Assembly: GCA_024643945.1 (NCBI GenBank) | Contig: JAHELX010000035.1 | Location: 1-20,639 of the forward strand | DNA length: 20,639 nt | Reading direction: 5' to 3' | Source: Anaerolineales bacterium | GTDB lineage: Bacteria > Chloroflexota > Anaerolineae > 4572-78 > NAK82 | In this document: one piece after another, positions 8,008-17,351 of the stretch | How positions within the stretch are numbered: the first letter of the stretch is position 1 | How the letters are laid out: every line of letters begins with the position of its first letter | Notes under the pieces: generated by a model | Databases searched by the model: none | What the model saw: the letters and a program-made list of their open reading frames with translations, nothing else | What the model was told of the DNA's origin: nothing | Translations under genes and position numbers: made by a program

Positions 8008-8041
8008 GGGACCATCGGGCGCTCGGGACCATTGGGTGCTC
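8008..8041. repeat. Two tandem copies of a 17-bp unit
   Basis: GGGACCATCGGGCGCTC (8008-8024) is followed directly by GGGACCATTGGGTGCTC (8025-8041), 15 of 17 identical. It abuts the preceding GC-rich tandem repeat, so two different duplications lie side by side. Confidence 0.7.
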
Positions 8042-8140
8042 CGGGAGGGTTCGCCCCGAAATCCGAACACACCCTTTGATGTCGGCGGGGAGAAGGGTGA
8101 CAAAAAAGGTGGTAGAGTCCGGTGATATTATGCTGTAACC

Positions 8141-9850
8141 TTAGTCTCCGACAGCAATGGCCAGATGACTGAAGACCTTGGGATAGTAGGTGAAGGCCAC
8201 GTCGAAATCGGCGCGGGCGCTGGGGGTCAGAGATGAAGGTTGCGGGTATGCAAATCCCACATTGACAACACGTCCGCCCCGGTCGTAGAGTGTCACAATC
8301 ACGCGCGCCTGTTCGACTCGCCGGGCTCCTTGGTTCTCGATCACGCCGGCCACGTGATAAAAGCCGGAGTTGTCTTCAAAGCGACGTGTATTCACCACGA
8401 CCAGTTCTGCATCGGTAGGGGTGAGGGTGACCGGGCGCCCGGTGGCGCGTAGGCTGTAGTTTGCCACACCCGGCGGACGCGGCAGGGTGATGATGAAGGG
8501 GGTGCGCATGCCAGGCACCAGCGTATGACGCATGGTTGGGCCGCTAGCTTCGCTGACTACCTGGTTATCGGTCCCATAGAAGGTAGCGGTGACAATTGCG
8601 TGTCCCACATCGAGGTGCGAATCGTTGCGCACCTCACCTACAATGGTCAACGTATTGTCCACATCATCTGCGTAGTCGGTAGCACTCAGTAACCCCAGGA
8701 TGATCGTATCAGGCGGTAAAGGTGTGGGTGCGGGAGTCACGCGAATCGAGGCGGGAGTGGGCTCAGGAGCAACCGGCGCCGACGCATCCCTTGCGCTGGC
8801 CATCGGTGCACGTCCCAATGTGACAGCGGAAGCCCAGGCTGCGGCGACTTCGCCCGATGGCGTAACAGCCCGGACGCGATATTGGTAGCGCGAGGCGGGG
8901 CGCAGCCCTGTGTCGGTTAGCGTGGGTTGCCTGGTCTCGGTTTTGAAGAGATACACGCCATAGCCAGTGCCCATGTCGCTGTAAACCCGGTAGGCAATGG
9001 CATCTGCGACAGTCTTCCACGACAGGTTGATACTGTTGTCAGCCAGAGGGGTGGCTTCCATTGGGTGTACATCCAGGGTAACCACAGACGTATCGGCGGC
9101 AGACGACGATGTAGCCGTTGGACTGCGGGAGGGCGTTGGTGTTGGCGTTGGGCTGGGCGATGCCGTGGGCGTGCTTGTCACACTTGGAGACGGCGTAGGT
9201 GTATGGGTAGGGCTGGGCGGTGGCGTGAGGGTATACGTCATCGTGGCCGAAGGGGTACGAGTCGGCGAAGGACTGGGACTCGGAGTAGCGCTGGGCGTGA
9301 TTGCAACTGGTGAGCCGGCGATGACTGGAACATCGGTGGGCTTCGGCGAAGGCTGCACTGTGGGTATCGGGGTAAATGTAGGGCGTGGCGTGACGGTTGG
9401 CGGATGATAAGGTGTCGGCGTCCAGGTGAATGTGAGTTGAGGTGTGGACGTGAAGGTCGGCAGTGGCGTGCGAGTGGGCACCCGGGTGCGAGTCGGCGTT
9501 GGCGTTGGGGTATCGGTCGGGGGGCGGTAAGGAGTCGACGTGTCAGTTGGCCACGGCGTGCGGGTGGGCAGTGGTGTCCATGTAGGCGTCGGCGGCGGCG
9601 TGCGAGTGGGGGTACGCGTGGGCGTAGCAGTCGGCCATACCTCGGGCGTGAAGGTGGGGGTGAAGGTGGGACGCTGGGTGGCGGTAGGAGTAGCCCAGGG
9701 GGGGATGGTCGGCTCGGCAGCCATGTAGGTAGGGTTGGCCCACAGATTGTAGGTGGCTATCACAATGATCAGCCCCCCGATGACCACGATATTCAAAGCG
9801 ATTAACAGTGTGATAAGTGTTGCCCACTGCCAGGGCTTAAAGTCAGGCAT
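8141..9850 (-). CDS. Membrane-anchored surface protein: Pro-Thr stalk, fibronectin III, two FxLYD-like domains
   Basis: A 569-residue protein with a short cytoplasmic N-terminus and one transmembrane helix (about 10-33). A very long Pro-Thr-Ser-rich stalk follows (about 47-250, built of TPTPT-like repeats), then a fibronectin type III-like domain (about 255-347, LSWKTVADAIAYRVYS...YQYRVRAVT). A Pro-rich spacer (348-380) leads to two tandem beta-rich modules (about 382-485 and 486-567). Each of these has the pattern VxGEVxN...VxVTxxFYDxxGxVV, as in FxLYD/DUF3426-type domains. The N-in, C-out topology is inferred, with the domains displayed outside the cell. There are no catalytic motifs. It starts 9 bp after the stop of the upstream stalk-protein gene, so both are probably on one mRNA. 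The repetitive stalk codons create spurious Gly-Val-rich frames on the other strand. An adhesion or envelope role is a guess from architecture. Confidence 0.88.
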   Translation of the reverse strand: MPDFKPWQWATLITLLIALNIVVIGGLIIVIATYNLWANPTYMAAEPTIPPWATPTATQRPTFTPTFTPEVWPTATPTRTPTRTPPPTPTWTPLPTRTPWPTDTSTPYRPPTDTPTPTPTRTRVPTRTPLPTFTSTPQLTFTWTPTPYHPPTVTPRPTFTPIPTVQPSPKPTDVPVIAGSPVAITPSATPSPSPSPTRTPSATMTYTLTPPPSPTHTPTPSPSVTSTPTASPSPTPTPTPSRSPTATSSSAADTSVVTLDVHPMEATPLADNSINLSWKTVADAIAYRVYSDMGTGYGVYLFKTETRQPTLTDTGLRPASRYQYRVRAVTPSGEVAAAWASAVTLGRAPMASARDASAPVAPEPTPASIRVTPAPTPLPPDTIILGLLSATDYADDVDNTLTIVGEVRNDSHLDVGHAIVTATFYGTDNQVVSEASGPTMRHTLVPGMRTPFIITLPRPPGVANYSLRATGRPVTLTPTDAELVVVNTRRFEDNSGFYHVAGVIENQGARRVEQARVIVTLYDRGGRVVNVGFAYPQPSSLTPSARADFDVAFTYYPKVFSHLAIAVGD

Positions 9851-9859
9851 GTCTACTGA

Positions 9860-10654
9860 CTATCGCACCTTTTGAAAGACGACTTCGTAGGAATAGTGAA
9901 ATAGTGAGTTGGCAACAGGGTTGCCGGTCTCCTCGCATAGCTCATTGCGCGGGATATCGGGTGAAATAGGCCCGGCGGTGTCACTGGCATAGTCAAGTAC
10001 CTGCACGGTGTAGCTACCCTTGAACATCGCAAAGTCTACGAAACCAGGGTCTATGTGCATCTTCTCTCCTGTCACCATTGTTGCCTCACCACTGGGCCAG
10101 GCAACGCGCAGGCGGACGCCCGGCATTCCTTGACCATCCATATCCTTGACGTAGACGAACAGGTGGTGCTTGCCTTCGTTCTCGCAGGGCGTTAACTGGC
10201 GCACACTGACCCGGAAATCAACATTGGGTGTAGGCGTGGGCGAAGGTGTAAAGGTAGCAGTCGGGCGCCGGATGACGATAGGCCGTGGGGTGTCCGTCGG
10301 CATCGGCGTGTCGGTCGGCGTTGGGGTGATCGTGGGGGTGTCGGTCGGCGTCGGCGTCCAGGTTGGGACGAGCGTATTGGTTGGACTGGAGGTCGGGGTT
10401 GGGGTAGATGTGGTGGTAAAGGTGGGTAGTGGGGTGCGTGTCGGTGGGACCTGAGCCAAGACGCGCGCCTCTAGGGGAGGCGGTGTCGGTGCCATCGCCG
10501 TCCGTGTGAGAACCAGCCAACCCAGGCTGGCTATCGCCATGGCATTGGCCACAATCAGCAGACTGATAAGTAACTTCCAGTCGCTGGGCGACACGTCGTG
10601 GAATTGGGCGTTCAGCCGATCAAGCATCCCTGACTGTCTTTCTCGACTTGACAT
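9860..10654 (-). CDS. Membrane-anchored Pro-Thr-stalk protein with Ig-like C-terminal domain
   Basis: A 264-residue protein with the same plan as its downstream partner: a cytoplasmic N-terminus, one transmembrane helix (about 27-50), a Pro-Thr stalk (about 56-145), and a C-terminal beta-rich domain (about 146-264). That domain contains VYVKDMDGQGMPGVRLRVAW and GSYTVQVLD, reminiscent of Ig-like or carboxypeptidase-regulatory folds. C157 and C240 could form a disulfide outside the cell. The function is unknown. A near-consensus promoter lies directly upstream and would give a leader of only about 8 bases before ATG 10654, with no Shine-Dalgarno. The alternative start is M10 (ATG at 10627, preceded by AGAAAG), which would shorten the protein by 9 residues. 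It is first gene of a two-gene operon. Confidence 0.85.
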   Translation of the reverse strand: MSSRERQSGMLDRLNAQFHDVSPSDWKLLISLLIVANAMAIASLGWLVLTRTAMAPTPPPLEARVLAQVPPTRTPLPTFTTTSTPTPTSSPTNTLVPTWTPTPTDTPTITPTPTDTPMPTDTPRPIVIRRPTATFTPSPTPTPNVDFRVSVRQLTPCENEGKHHLFVYVKDMDGQGMPGVRLRVAWPSGEATMVTGEKMHIDPGFVDFAMFKGSYTVQVLDYASDTAGPISPDIPRNELCEETGNPVANSLFHYSYEVVFQKVR

Positions 10655-10669
10655 ACTAACTTAACATAT

Positions 10670-10698
10670 ATTATAACATTATTGGTGTCTTATGGCAA
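10670..10698 (-). promoter_or_regulatory. Near-consensus sigma70-type promoter of the stalk-protein operon
   Basis: On the minus strand TTGCCA (10698-10693), a 17-bp spacer ending in the extended TGT, and a perfect TATAAT (10675-10670). This is the best promoter match seen in the window. The -10 element ends only 15 bases before the annotated ATG. Confidence 0.72.
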
Positions 10699-10813
10699 GT
10701 GAATTGGACAGTACCTTTTGCCTGGCTAGTATATGCAATGTCGTATCTGTCAGGACGATTCCTCAAATGAAGGATGGTATGGTTGGTCCAAAAAGTCCCT
10801 GGCCTGGTATCAT

Positions 10814-10842
10814 TTGCTCCTATTCGAGGGTCTGCATATAAT
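10814..10842 (+). promoter_or_regulatory. Promoter for the GT4 glycosyltransferase
   Basis: TTGCTC (10814-10819), 17 bp, then a perfect TATAAT (10837-10842). Transcription would begin near 10849. AAGGAGA at 10864-10870 lies in the leader, but about 18 bases before the ATG, farther than usual. Confidence 0.55.
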
Positions 10843-10887
10843 TTGCTTAGTATCTCTGGCACCAAGGAGATTACTCTTTACTGATTT

Positions 10888-12204
10888 ATGATTGAACGTG
10901 TTGCTATGCTCAGTGTTCATACCTGCCCGTTGGCGACTCTAGGCGGTAAGGAGACGGGTGGGATGAATGTTTACGTGCGTGACCTCTCGCGCGAACTTAG
11001 CCGACGGGGCATTGCTGTTGACGTCTTTACCCGTTCGCAGGACCCCGGCATTCCATACGTCAGCCAGGGGCATCTGGGAGAATTGGGACGCGTTATCCAT
11101 ATTCCGGCTGGTCCCGAACGACCGTACAACAAGAACCTGGTCTTTGAGCATTTGCCCGAGTTTGTTCAGCGCGTGCAAGACTTTGCCTTCCGTAAGAACT
11201 TGGGCTACGATCTGATTCACAGTCACTATTGGCTTTCGGGCTGGGCTGCTCTCGATTTGCGCGCCACGTGGTGCGTGCCGGTCATTCAGATGTTTCACAC
11301 GCTGGGAGAAATGAAAAATCGCGTGGCACAAACGCCTGCGGAACGGGAGAGCAACCGGCGCATCGAGGTCGAGGGCCAGGTCATGCGCTTCGCCGATCGA
11401 TTGGTTGCGGCTACACCACTAGAGAAAGCGCAGATGAGCTGGCTTTATGGCGCTGATGCTGACAAAATCTCCATCGTGCCTGCCGGCGTTGACTTGAATC
11501 TTTTCCGCCCCATCTCGCGCGCTGAGGCTAAAACTCGCATCCATATTCCCCCCCATCAAAGAATGATCCTCTTTGTGGGACGCATCCAACCTCTTAAAGG
11601 CATTGATACGCTGATACGGGCGATGAAACAGGTCATTAGCCGCTACCCTGAGTTGAAGGATGAGCTTTGTGTCAGCATTATTGGCGGCGATCCTAATCCT
11701 GACTCCGAGTTGGAACAGGCGGAATTGGAGCGGTTGCAGCAACTGCGTGCCGACCTGGGTATTGGCGACCTGGTGACCTTTCTAGGCGCCAAAGATCAGG
11801 ATACGCTGGTTTATTACTACTCGGCAGCCGAGATGGTCGTAATGCCCTCCCATTATGAATCGTTTGGTATGGTCGCTCTGGAAGCTATGGCCTGTGGCAC
11901 GCCGGTCATAGGCTCCGACGTAGGCGGACTTTCGTTCAGCATCGAGGACGGGTTCAACGGCTTCCTGGTCCCCGGTCGGGATCCAACCGCGCTGGCTGAC
12001 AAGATCGCCCTGCTTCTCAAACACCCCGGCTTGCGTGATCATCTGGGCGAACAGGCCATTCGCTGGGCCGAACGCTATGCGTGGCCGCACATCGCCGATG
12101 AGATCCTCGATGTGTATGAAATGGTGCGCGCTGAGTTCATCGCCGCCCGTATAAGCTGGAAGGAAGTAGTGGATAACAGACGGCGAACGGGAGAGTGTGC
12201 CTGA
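10888..12204 (+). CDS. GT4-family (GT-B fold) glycosyltransferase, MshA/sucrose-phosphate-synthase-like
   Basis: A 438-residue retaining glycosyltransferase that would transfer a sugar from a nucleotide-sugar donor; the acceptor is unknown. The N-terminal Rossmann domain has GGKETGGMNVYVRDLSREL (residues 19-37) and the HSHYWLSG motif (111-118). The C-terminal domain has the donor-site R232 and K237 (GRIQPLKG) and the EX7E pair E324/E332 in HYESFGMVALEAMACGTPV. Length and motifs are complete. The start is ATG 10888, with an in-frame TGA two codons upstream. M7 (10906) is the only nearby alternative, but family N-termini favour the first. The resemblance to MshA (N-acetylglucosaminyl inositol phosphate synthesis) and to SPS-like enzymes is at family level only. 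No other mycothiol or sucrose gene is present, so no symbol is given. Confidence 0.9.
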   Translation: MIERVAMLSVHTCPLATLGGKETGGMNVYVRDLSRELSRRGIAVDVFTRSQDPGIPYVSQGHLGELGRVIHIPAGPERPYNKNLVFEHLPEFVQRVQDFAFRKNLGYDLIHSHYWLSGWAALDLRATWCVPVIQMFHTLGEMKNRVAQTPAERESNRRIEVEGQVMRFADRLVAATPLEKAQMSWLYGADADKISIVPAGVDLNLFRPISRAEAKTRIHIPPHQRMILFVGRIQPLKGIDTLIRAMKQVISRYPELKDELCVSIIGGDPNPDSELEQAELERLQQLRADLGIGDLVTFLGAKDQDTLVYYYSAAEMVVMPSHYESFGMVALEAMACGTPVIGSDVGGLSFSIEDGFNGFLVPGRDPTALADKIALLLKHPGLRDHLGEQAIRWAERYAWPHIADEILDVYEMVRAEFIAARISWKEVVDNRRRTGECA

Positions 12205-12209
12205 AGGTG

Positions 12210-12278
12210 ATGGGCAAGCTTACCTCAGGGAAGATGGTTGCTGAGATCCAAGACATCCTCAACCGAATGACCGATTAG
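12210..12278 (+). CDS. Possible 22-residue small protein
   Basis: ATG at 12210 opens a short frame ending TAG at 12278, encoding MGKLTSGKMVAEIQDILNRM plus TD. AAGG lies four bases upstream, and the frame sits in the 85-bp gap after the glycosyltransferase. Composition is protein-like (amphipathic EIQDILNRM), but the length makes chance quite possible. It has no recognised family. Confidence 0.2.
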   Translation: MGKLTSGKMVAEIQDILNRMTD

Positions 12279-12292
12279 TCTTGCAGGGATGT

Positions 12293-12321
12293 TTGCGTGT
12301 TGTGATGTAAGCGGGTACAAT
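12293..12321 (+). promoter_or_regulatory. Promoter for the cyclic-nucleotide-sensing phosphatase
   Basis: TTGCGT (12293-12298), 17 bp, TACAAT (12316-12321). The predicted start near 12328 lies downstream of the ATG at 12289 and supports ATG 12364, which has its own Shine-Dalgarno, as the true start of the next gene. Confidence 0.5.
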
Positions 12322-12363
12322 GGTCCTCGTGGTTGCCAGCGTCGGCCTTGGCCGGAGGAAGGG

Positions 12364-13608
12364 ATGGCACGTGCGTTGTCGGACACAGCAGAAACGTTGC
12401 AATGCGTGTTTTCTAGCCTGTCGCCTCAAGAACTAGAAGCATTGGCGGCGGTGACAGTGTCTCGCTATTACCCGGCCGGCAGCGTCGTTTGTCATGAGGG
12501 AGAACTGGAGCACGTCTTTTACATCATCGAAGAAGGTCAGGTCGCGATTACCCAGCAGCTCCCGGCCGGCGATGAACAGACACTGGGCGTGCAAGGTCCT
12601 GGTTCCTTCTTTGGCGAAATTGCGCTGTTGGAAAACCGGCCGCGGTCGGCTTCGGTACGTACCCTCACCGACAGCCACCTGTTGGAGATCACCGAAGAAG
12701 ACTTCGAACAGATGGTCCACCGCAGCCCAGAGGCAGCGCTGACCGTTTTGAGAGGTGTCATCCGCAGTCTGCGTGAGACCGACCGGATGACTATCAGCCA
12801 GCTCCAAGCAAAAAATGTGGAACTTCGGCAGGCTTATGCCGATCTGAAAGCGGCGCAGGCTGAGTTGGTGGAGCAAGAGCGCTTCAAACGCGAGTTAGAA
12901 ATCGCGGCCGAAGTACAACGCAGCATATTGCCCGCAGAGTTTCCCGATATCCCTGGCTTTGAGTTCGCCGCTTATGCCCGTCCAGCCCGCGAGGTGGGAG
13001 GCGATTACTACGACCTCTTGCAATTGGATGATGATCACTTTGGCCTGGTGATGGCTGACGTATCGGGCAAGAGCATTCACGCCGCGCTCTATATGGCCGT
13101 AACCCGCGCTCTCTTTTTGGCGGAGGCCGTTGCCTACCGATCGCCGCGCGACGCCGTCCATCAAATTCACGATTTGCTGATGACCTCTTCCGACTCGGAT
13201 ATGTTCGTCACTGCCTTCTACGGTGTCGTCAACCGACGGAACCGTGAGATGCGTTACGTACGGGCGGGTCACGATTTGCCCATCCATTTTCGGCCCCAAA
13301 CCAATCAGCTATCGCTATTACAGGCTCGGGGGCGTTTCCTGGGTAGCCTGGAGGGGTTGACGTTGGACGAAGCGACGCTGCAATTCTCGAGCGGTGATGC
13401 CCTGGTTTGCTACAGCGATGGCCTCACCGATGCAGTATCCCCTGGCGGCGATTACTATGGCATGGAGCGACTGAAGAGGGTAGTAGTCAGGGCAGGCCAT
13501 GAGTCGGCCCGCGTTTTGGCCGAAACGATTATCGCGGATGCGGACGCTTTTCGAGCTGGGATTCCCCAGCCGGACGATCTGACCTTACTTGTGATGAAAG
13601 TGCAATAA
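12364..13608 (+). CDS. Cyclic-nucleotide-binding PP2C/SpoIIE serine phosphatase
   Basis: A 414-residue soluble protein. Residues about 15-140 are a CAP_ED cyclic-nucleotide-binding domain. Its phosphate-binding cassette FFGEIALLENRPRSASV (82-98) keeps the residues that contact the cyclic nucleotide (G84, E85, R94, S95), so it probably binds cAMP or cGMP. A coiled linker (about 141-185, ending RELEIAAEVQ) leads to the PP2C domain (about 188-413) with D214 (GGDYYD), D232 (ADVSGKS), D352 (YSDGLTDA) and D405 (PDDLTLLV). The second glycine of GDVSGKG is a serine here. The start at 12364 is chosen because GGAGG (12354-12358) lies 5 bases upstream; the longer frame from 12289 overlaps the promoter. 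No STAS or kinase gene adjoins it. The two STAS proteins at 4909-5609 are the closest possible substrates, which is inference. Confidence 0.92.
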   Translation: MARALSDTAETLQCVFSSLSPQELEALAAVTVSRYYPAGSVVCHEGELEHVFYIIEEGQVAITQQLPAGDEQTLGVQGPGSFFGEIALLENRPRSASVRTLTDSHLLEITEEDFEQMVHRSPEAALTVLRGVIRSLRETDRMTISQLQAKNVELRQAYADLKAAQAELVEQERFKRELEIAAEVQRSILPAEFPDIPGFEFAAYARPAREVGGDYYDLLQLDDDHFGLVMADVSGKSIHAALYMAVTRALFLAEAVAYRSPRDAVHQIHDLLMTSSDSDMFVTAFYGVVNRRNREMRYVRAGHDLPIHFRPQTNQLSLLQARGRFLGSLEGLTLDEATLQFSSGDALVCYSDGLTDAVSPGGDYYGMERLKRVVVRAGHESARVLAETIIADADAFRAGIPQPDDLTLLVMKVQ

Positions 13609-13634
13609 CAGATCCCTACGAGGAGGCATGCACT

Positions 13635-14264
13635 ATGACCCATGATCAGCAACCGGACGACAACTGGGAATGGGAATCTCCCGAACGACGTCGCCCCAAA
13701 CGGTTGGAAGAAGAGACAGCCGAAGTTGGTTTTCCCATTGTGTGGGTGCTCATCGGCGGGCTGGCTGGCCTGCTGACCATCGGACTCATTGGATTGGGGG
13801 TGGTGCAGCTCATCAACAAACAGTCGGTGCCCACAGCCACTCCTTCTGGCTTGCCCACTCTAGCGCTGCCTGCTACCTCTACCGCGGCGGCAGTGGCGCT
13901 GGAAACGGCTACGCCCCTCCCAGCCACCCCCACCCAGGTGCCTACTGCCGGGGTGGTTCAGCCGACGGATACCCCAGAGCCGGTCGCTCCGTCCGAGATA
14001 CAGGTCGGCGGCTACGTGCAAATCGTCAACACCGAGGGGGCAGGACTCAGCCTGCGTGCTGGTCCTGGCACCAACAATGCCCGCCTAACTGTGGCCGACG
14101 AGGGCGCAGTCCTGCCTGTCATCGATGGCCCTAAAGAAGACGAAGAAGGGCAGACCGATGCGGAGGGCAATGTGTACCTGTGGTGGTCTCTCAGGAACAC
14201 AGACGGCACTGAAGGTTGGGGCCGTGCCGACTTCCTGAGCCCCGCCCTTCCTCCAGAGCAGTAA
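13635..14264 (+). CDS. Single-pass membrane protein with Pro-Thr linker and bacterial SH3 domain
   Basis: A 209-residue protein with a charged cytoplasmic N-terminus (MTHDQQPDDNWEWESPERRR), one transmembrane helix (about 32-60), a Pro-Thr/Ala linker (about 64-120) and an SH3b-like domain (about 124-203: YVQIVNTEGAGLSLRAGPG...WWSLRNTDGTEGWGRADFL). SH3b domains often bind peptidoglycan or cell-wall peptides, which suits an extracytoplasmic location. AGGAGG (13621-13626) is 8 bases before the ATG. The gap to the phosphatase gene is 26 bp, so both are probably co-transcribed. The architecture parallels the two stalk proteins at 8141-10654. Whether it senses wall status for the phosphatase is speculation. 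Confidence 0.9.
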   Translation: MTHDQQPDDNWEWESPERRRPKRLEEETAEVGFPIVWVLIGGLAGLLTIGLIGLGVVQLINKQSVPTATPSGLPTLALPATSTAAAVALETATPLPATPTQVPTAGVVQPTDTPEPVAPSEIQVGGYVQIVNTEGAGLSLRAGPGTNNARLTVADEGAVLPVIDGPKEDEEGQTDAEGNVYLWWSLRNTDGTEGWGRADFLSPALPPEQ

Positions 14265-14367
14265 TGCGTTGCTATGCCGAGGATGTCCTTTGAGTCAATT
14301 ACCTGATTTTCTTCAGCGTTTATCAACACCCTTCCCGCTGACGCTCGACGACTCCTGACCCTCTGAA

Positions 14368-16540
<2,173 letters not shown>

Positions 16541-16566
16541 AGGGCGGGCTACGGCGGCGTGATTAA

Positions 16567-17340
16567 ATGACTTCATTTCCCACCATCGCTCTTTCTGCCA
16601 AGTGGCATGCAAAGCGCGACCGCTTCCGCTGGATTGTGAAGCATGGATTTGCCCTGGATTACTCGCCCAACCCCGAAGCACTCCGTACCCTGTCGGAGCA
16701 TGTGGACCCCTTCCTCAAAGCTGGCATTCCTGTACGTTACCACGGCTTCTTTCCAGGTTATGAATTTGGACATCGGGATCCTGCTCTTGCCGAAGCTGGC
16801 ATGCGTATCCATGTATCGGCATTGGAAGCCATGCGTGGGCGAGGAGAGCAGGTGATTACTTTCCACGTGGGGCTGACACAGCAAGATCAGATTGATCCCG
16901 CCCGAGTCGTCGAGAATCTATCCCGGTTGGTCGAGTATGCGCGAGGTCTGGGCGTCGTCGTGTGCCTGGAGAATCTGCGCACGGGACCCTCTAGTACTCC
17001 TCAAAACGTCGTAGATTGGGCGCAGGCGGCGGGGGCGATGATCACCTTCGACGTAGGGCATGCGGTTTCGTGCCGGTCCGTCCAGAGTGGCGAGTTGACC
17101 CCTCTCGATTTCCTGGAGATGGTCGCCGACCGGTTGTGGCAGGTGCACATCTACGAACGTGAAATAGACCGGCATTATCCGCCACGAGACATGACCCTTC
17201 TTGGGCCAATTGTCCAGCGCTTACTGACCACCCAGTGTACCTGGTGGACGATTGAGCTGGATGTTGAGACTGAAGCGTTGGCCACGAGGACCTTACTCCT
17301 CGATTATTTGGCCACCCGACAATGCAGAATGGAGAGTTAA
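16567..17340 (+). CDS. TIM-barrel sugar-phosphate isomerase/epimerase-like protein
   Basis: A 257-residue protein of the xylose isomerase-like/AP endonuclease 2 superfamily. Candidate divalent-metal and catalytic residues are in the expected strand ends: H59 (VRYHG), H100 (ITFHVG), E135 (VCLENL), D162 and H165 (TFDVGHA), H194 (QVHIYE) and E230 (TIELD). The metal site appears complete. Family members include isomerases, epimerases, dehydratases and endonuclease IV; length and motifs fit the sugar-phosphate isomerase group, but the substrate cannot be read from sequence. Start ATG 16567 lacks a strong Shine-Dalgarno (GGGCGGGC region nearby). It follows ligA by 26 bp and its stop is 11 bases before the next start, with that gene's ribosome site overlapping the stop. 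Confidence 0.85.
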   Translation: MTSFPTIALSAKWHAKRDRFRWIVKHGFALDYSPNPEALRTLSEHVDPFLKAGIPVRYHGFFPGYEFGHRDPALAEAGMRIHVSALEAMRGRGEQVITFHVGLTQQDQIDPARVVENLSRLVEYARGLGVVVCLENLRTGPSSTPQNVVDWAQAAGAMITFDVGHAVSCRSVQSGELTPLDFLEMVADRLWQVHIYEREIDRHYPPRDMTLLGPIVQRLLTTQCTWWTIELDVETEALATRTLLLDYLATRQCRMES

Positions 17341-17351
17341 GGAGTTCATCA

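Larger units (their letters stand above)
7732..8140. other. Intergenic spacer with inverted repeats; no convincing gene
   Basis: This stretch lies between the phosphatase promoter and the 3' end of the fibronectin protein gene. It holds an inverted repeat CCCTGTCAA (7859-7867) / TTGACAGGG (7927-7935). A nested pair of GTCAAA and TTTGAC copies lies near 7862-7892, and GTGCCA/TGGCAC brackets a short hairpin near 7802-7834. Tandem repeats occupy 7953-8041. An open frame on the plus strand (7878-8138) is mostly repeat-encoded and has no good ribosome site, so it is not called a gene. No clear intrinsic terminator was found for the upstream minus-strand operon. Confidence 0.5.

Noticed and set aside
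7878..8138. 86-codon plus-strand frame in the repeat-bearing spacer
   Set aside because: Most of it is encoded by tandem repeats, it has no good ribosome site and resembles no family.
8927..9728. Gly-Val/Arg-rich plus-strand frames and the short periodic repeats opposite the stalk gene, considered as genes or a CRISPR array
   Set aside because: They are the antisense of ACN-CCN codon repeats in the Pro-Thr stalk. There are no constant-length spacers, so it is not a CRISPR array.
12289..12363. ATG at 12289 as start of the cyclic-nucleotide-sensing phosphatase
   Set aside because: The extra 25 residues are unlike the domain, overlap a probable promoter and lack a ribosome site. ATG 12364 has GGAGG 5 bases upstream.
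17322..17351. ATG at 17322 as start of the F420-reductase-like gene
   Set aside because: The extra 10 residues lie inside the preceding gene and precede the Rossmann start. ATG 17352 has a good AAGGAG site.
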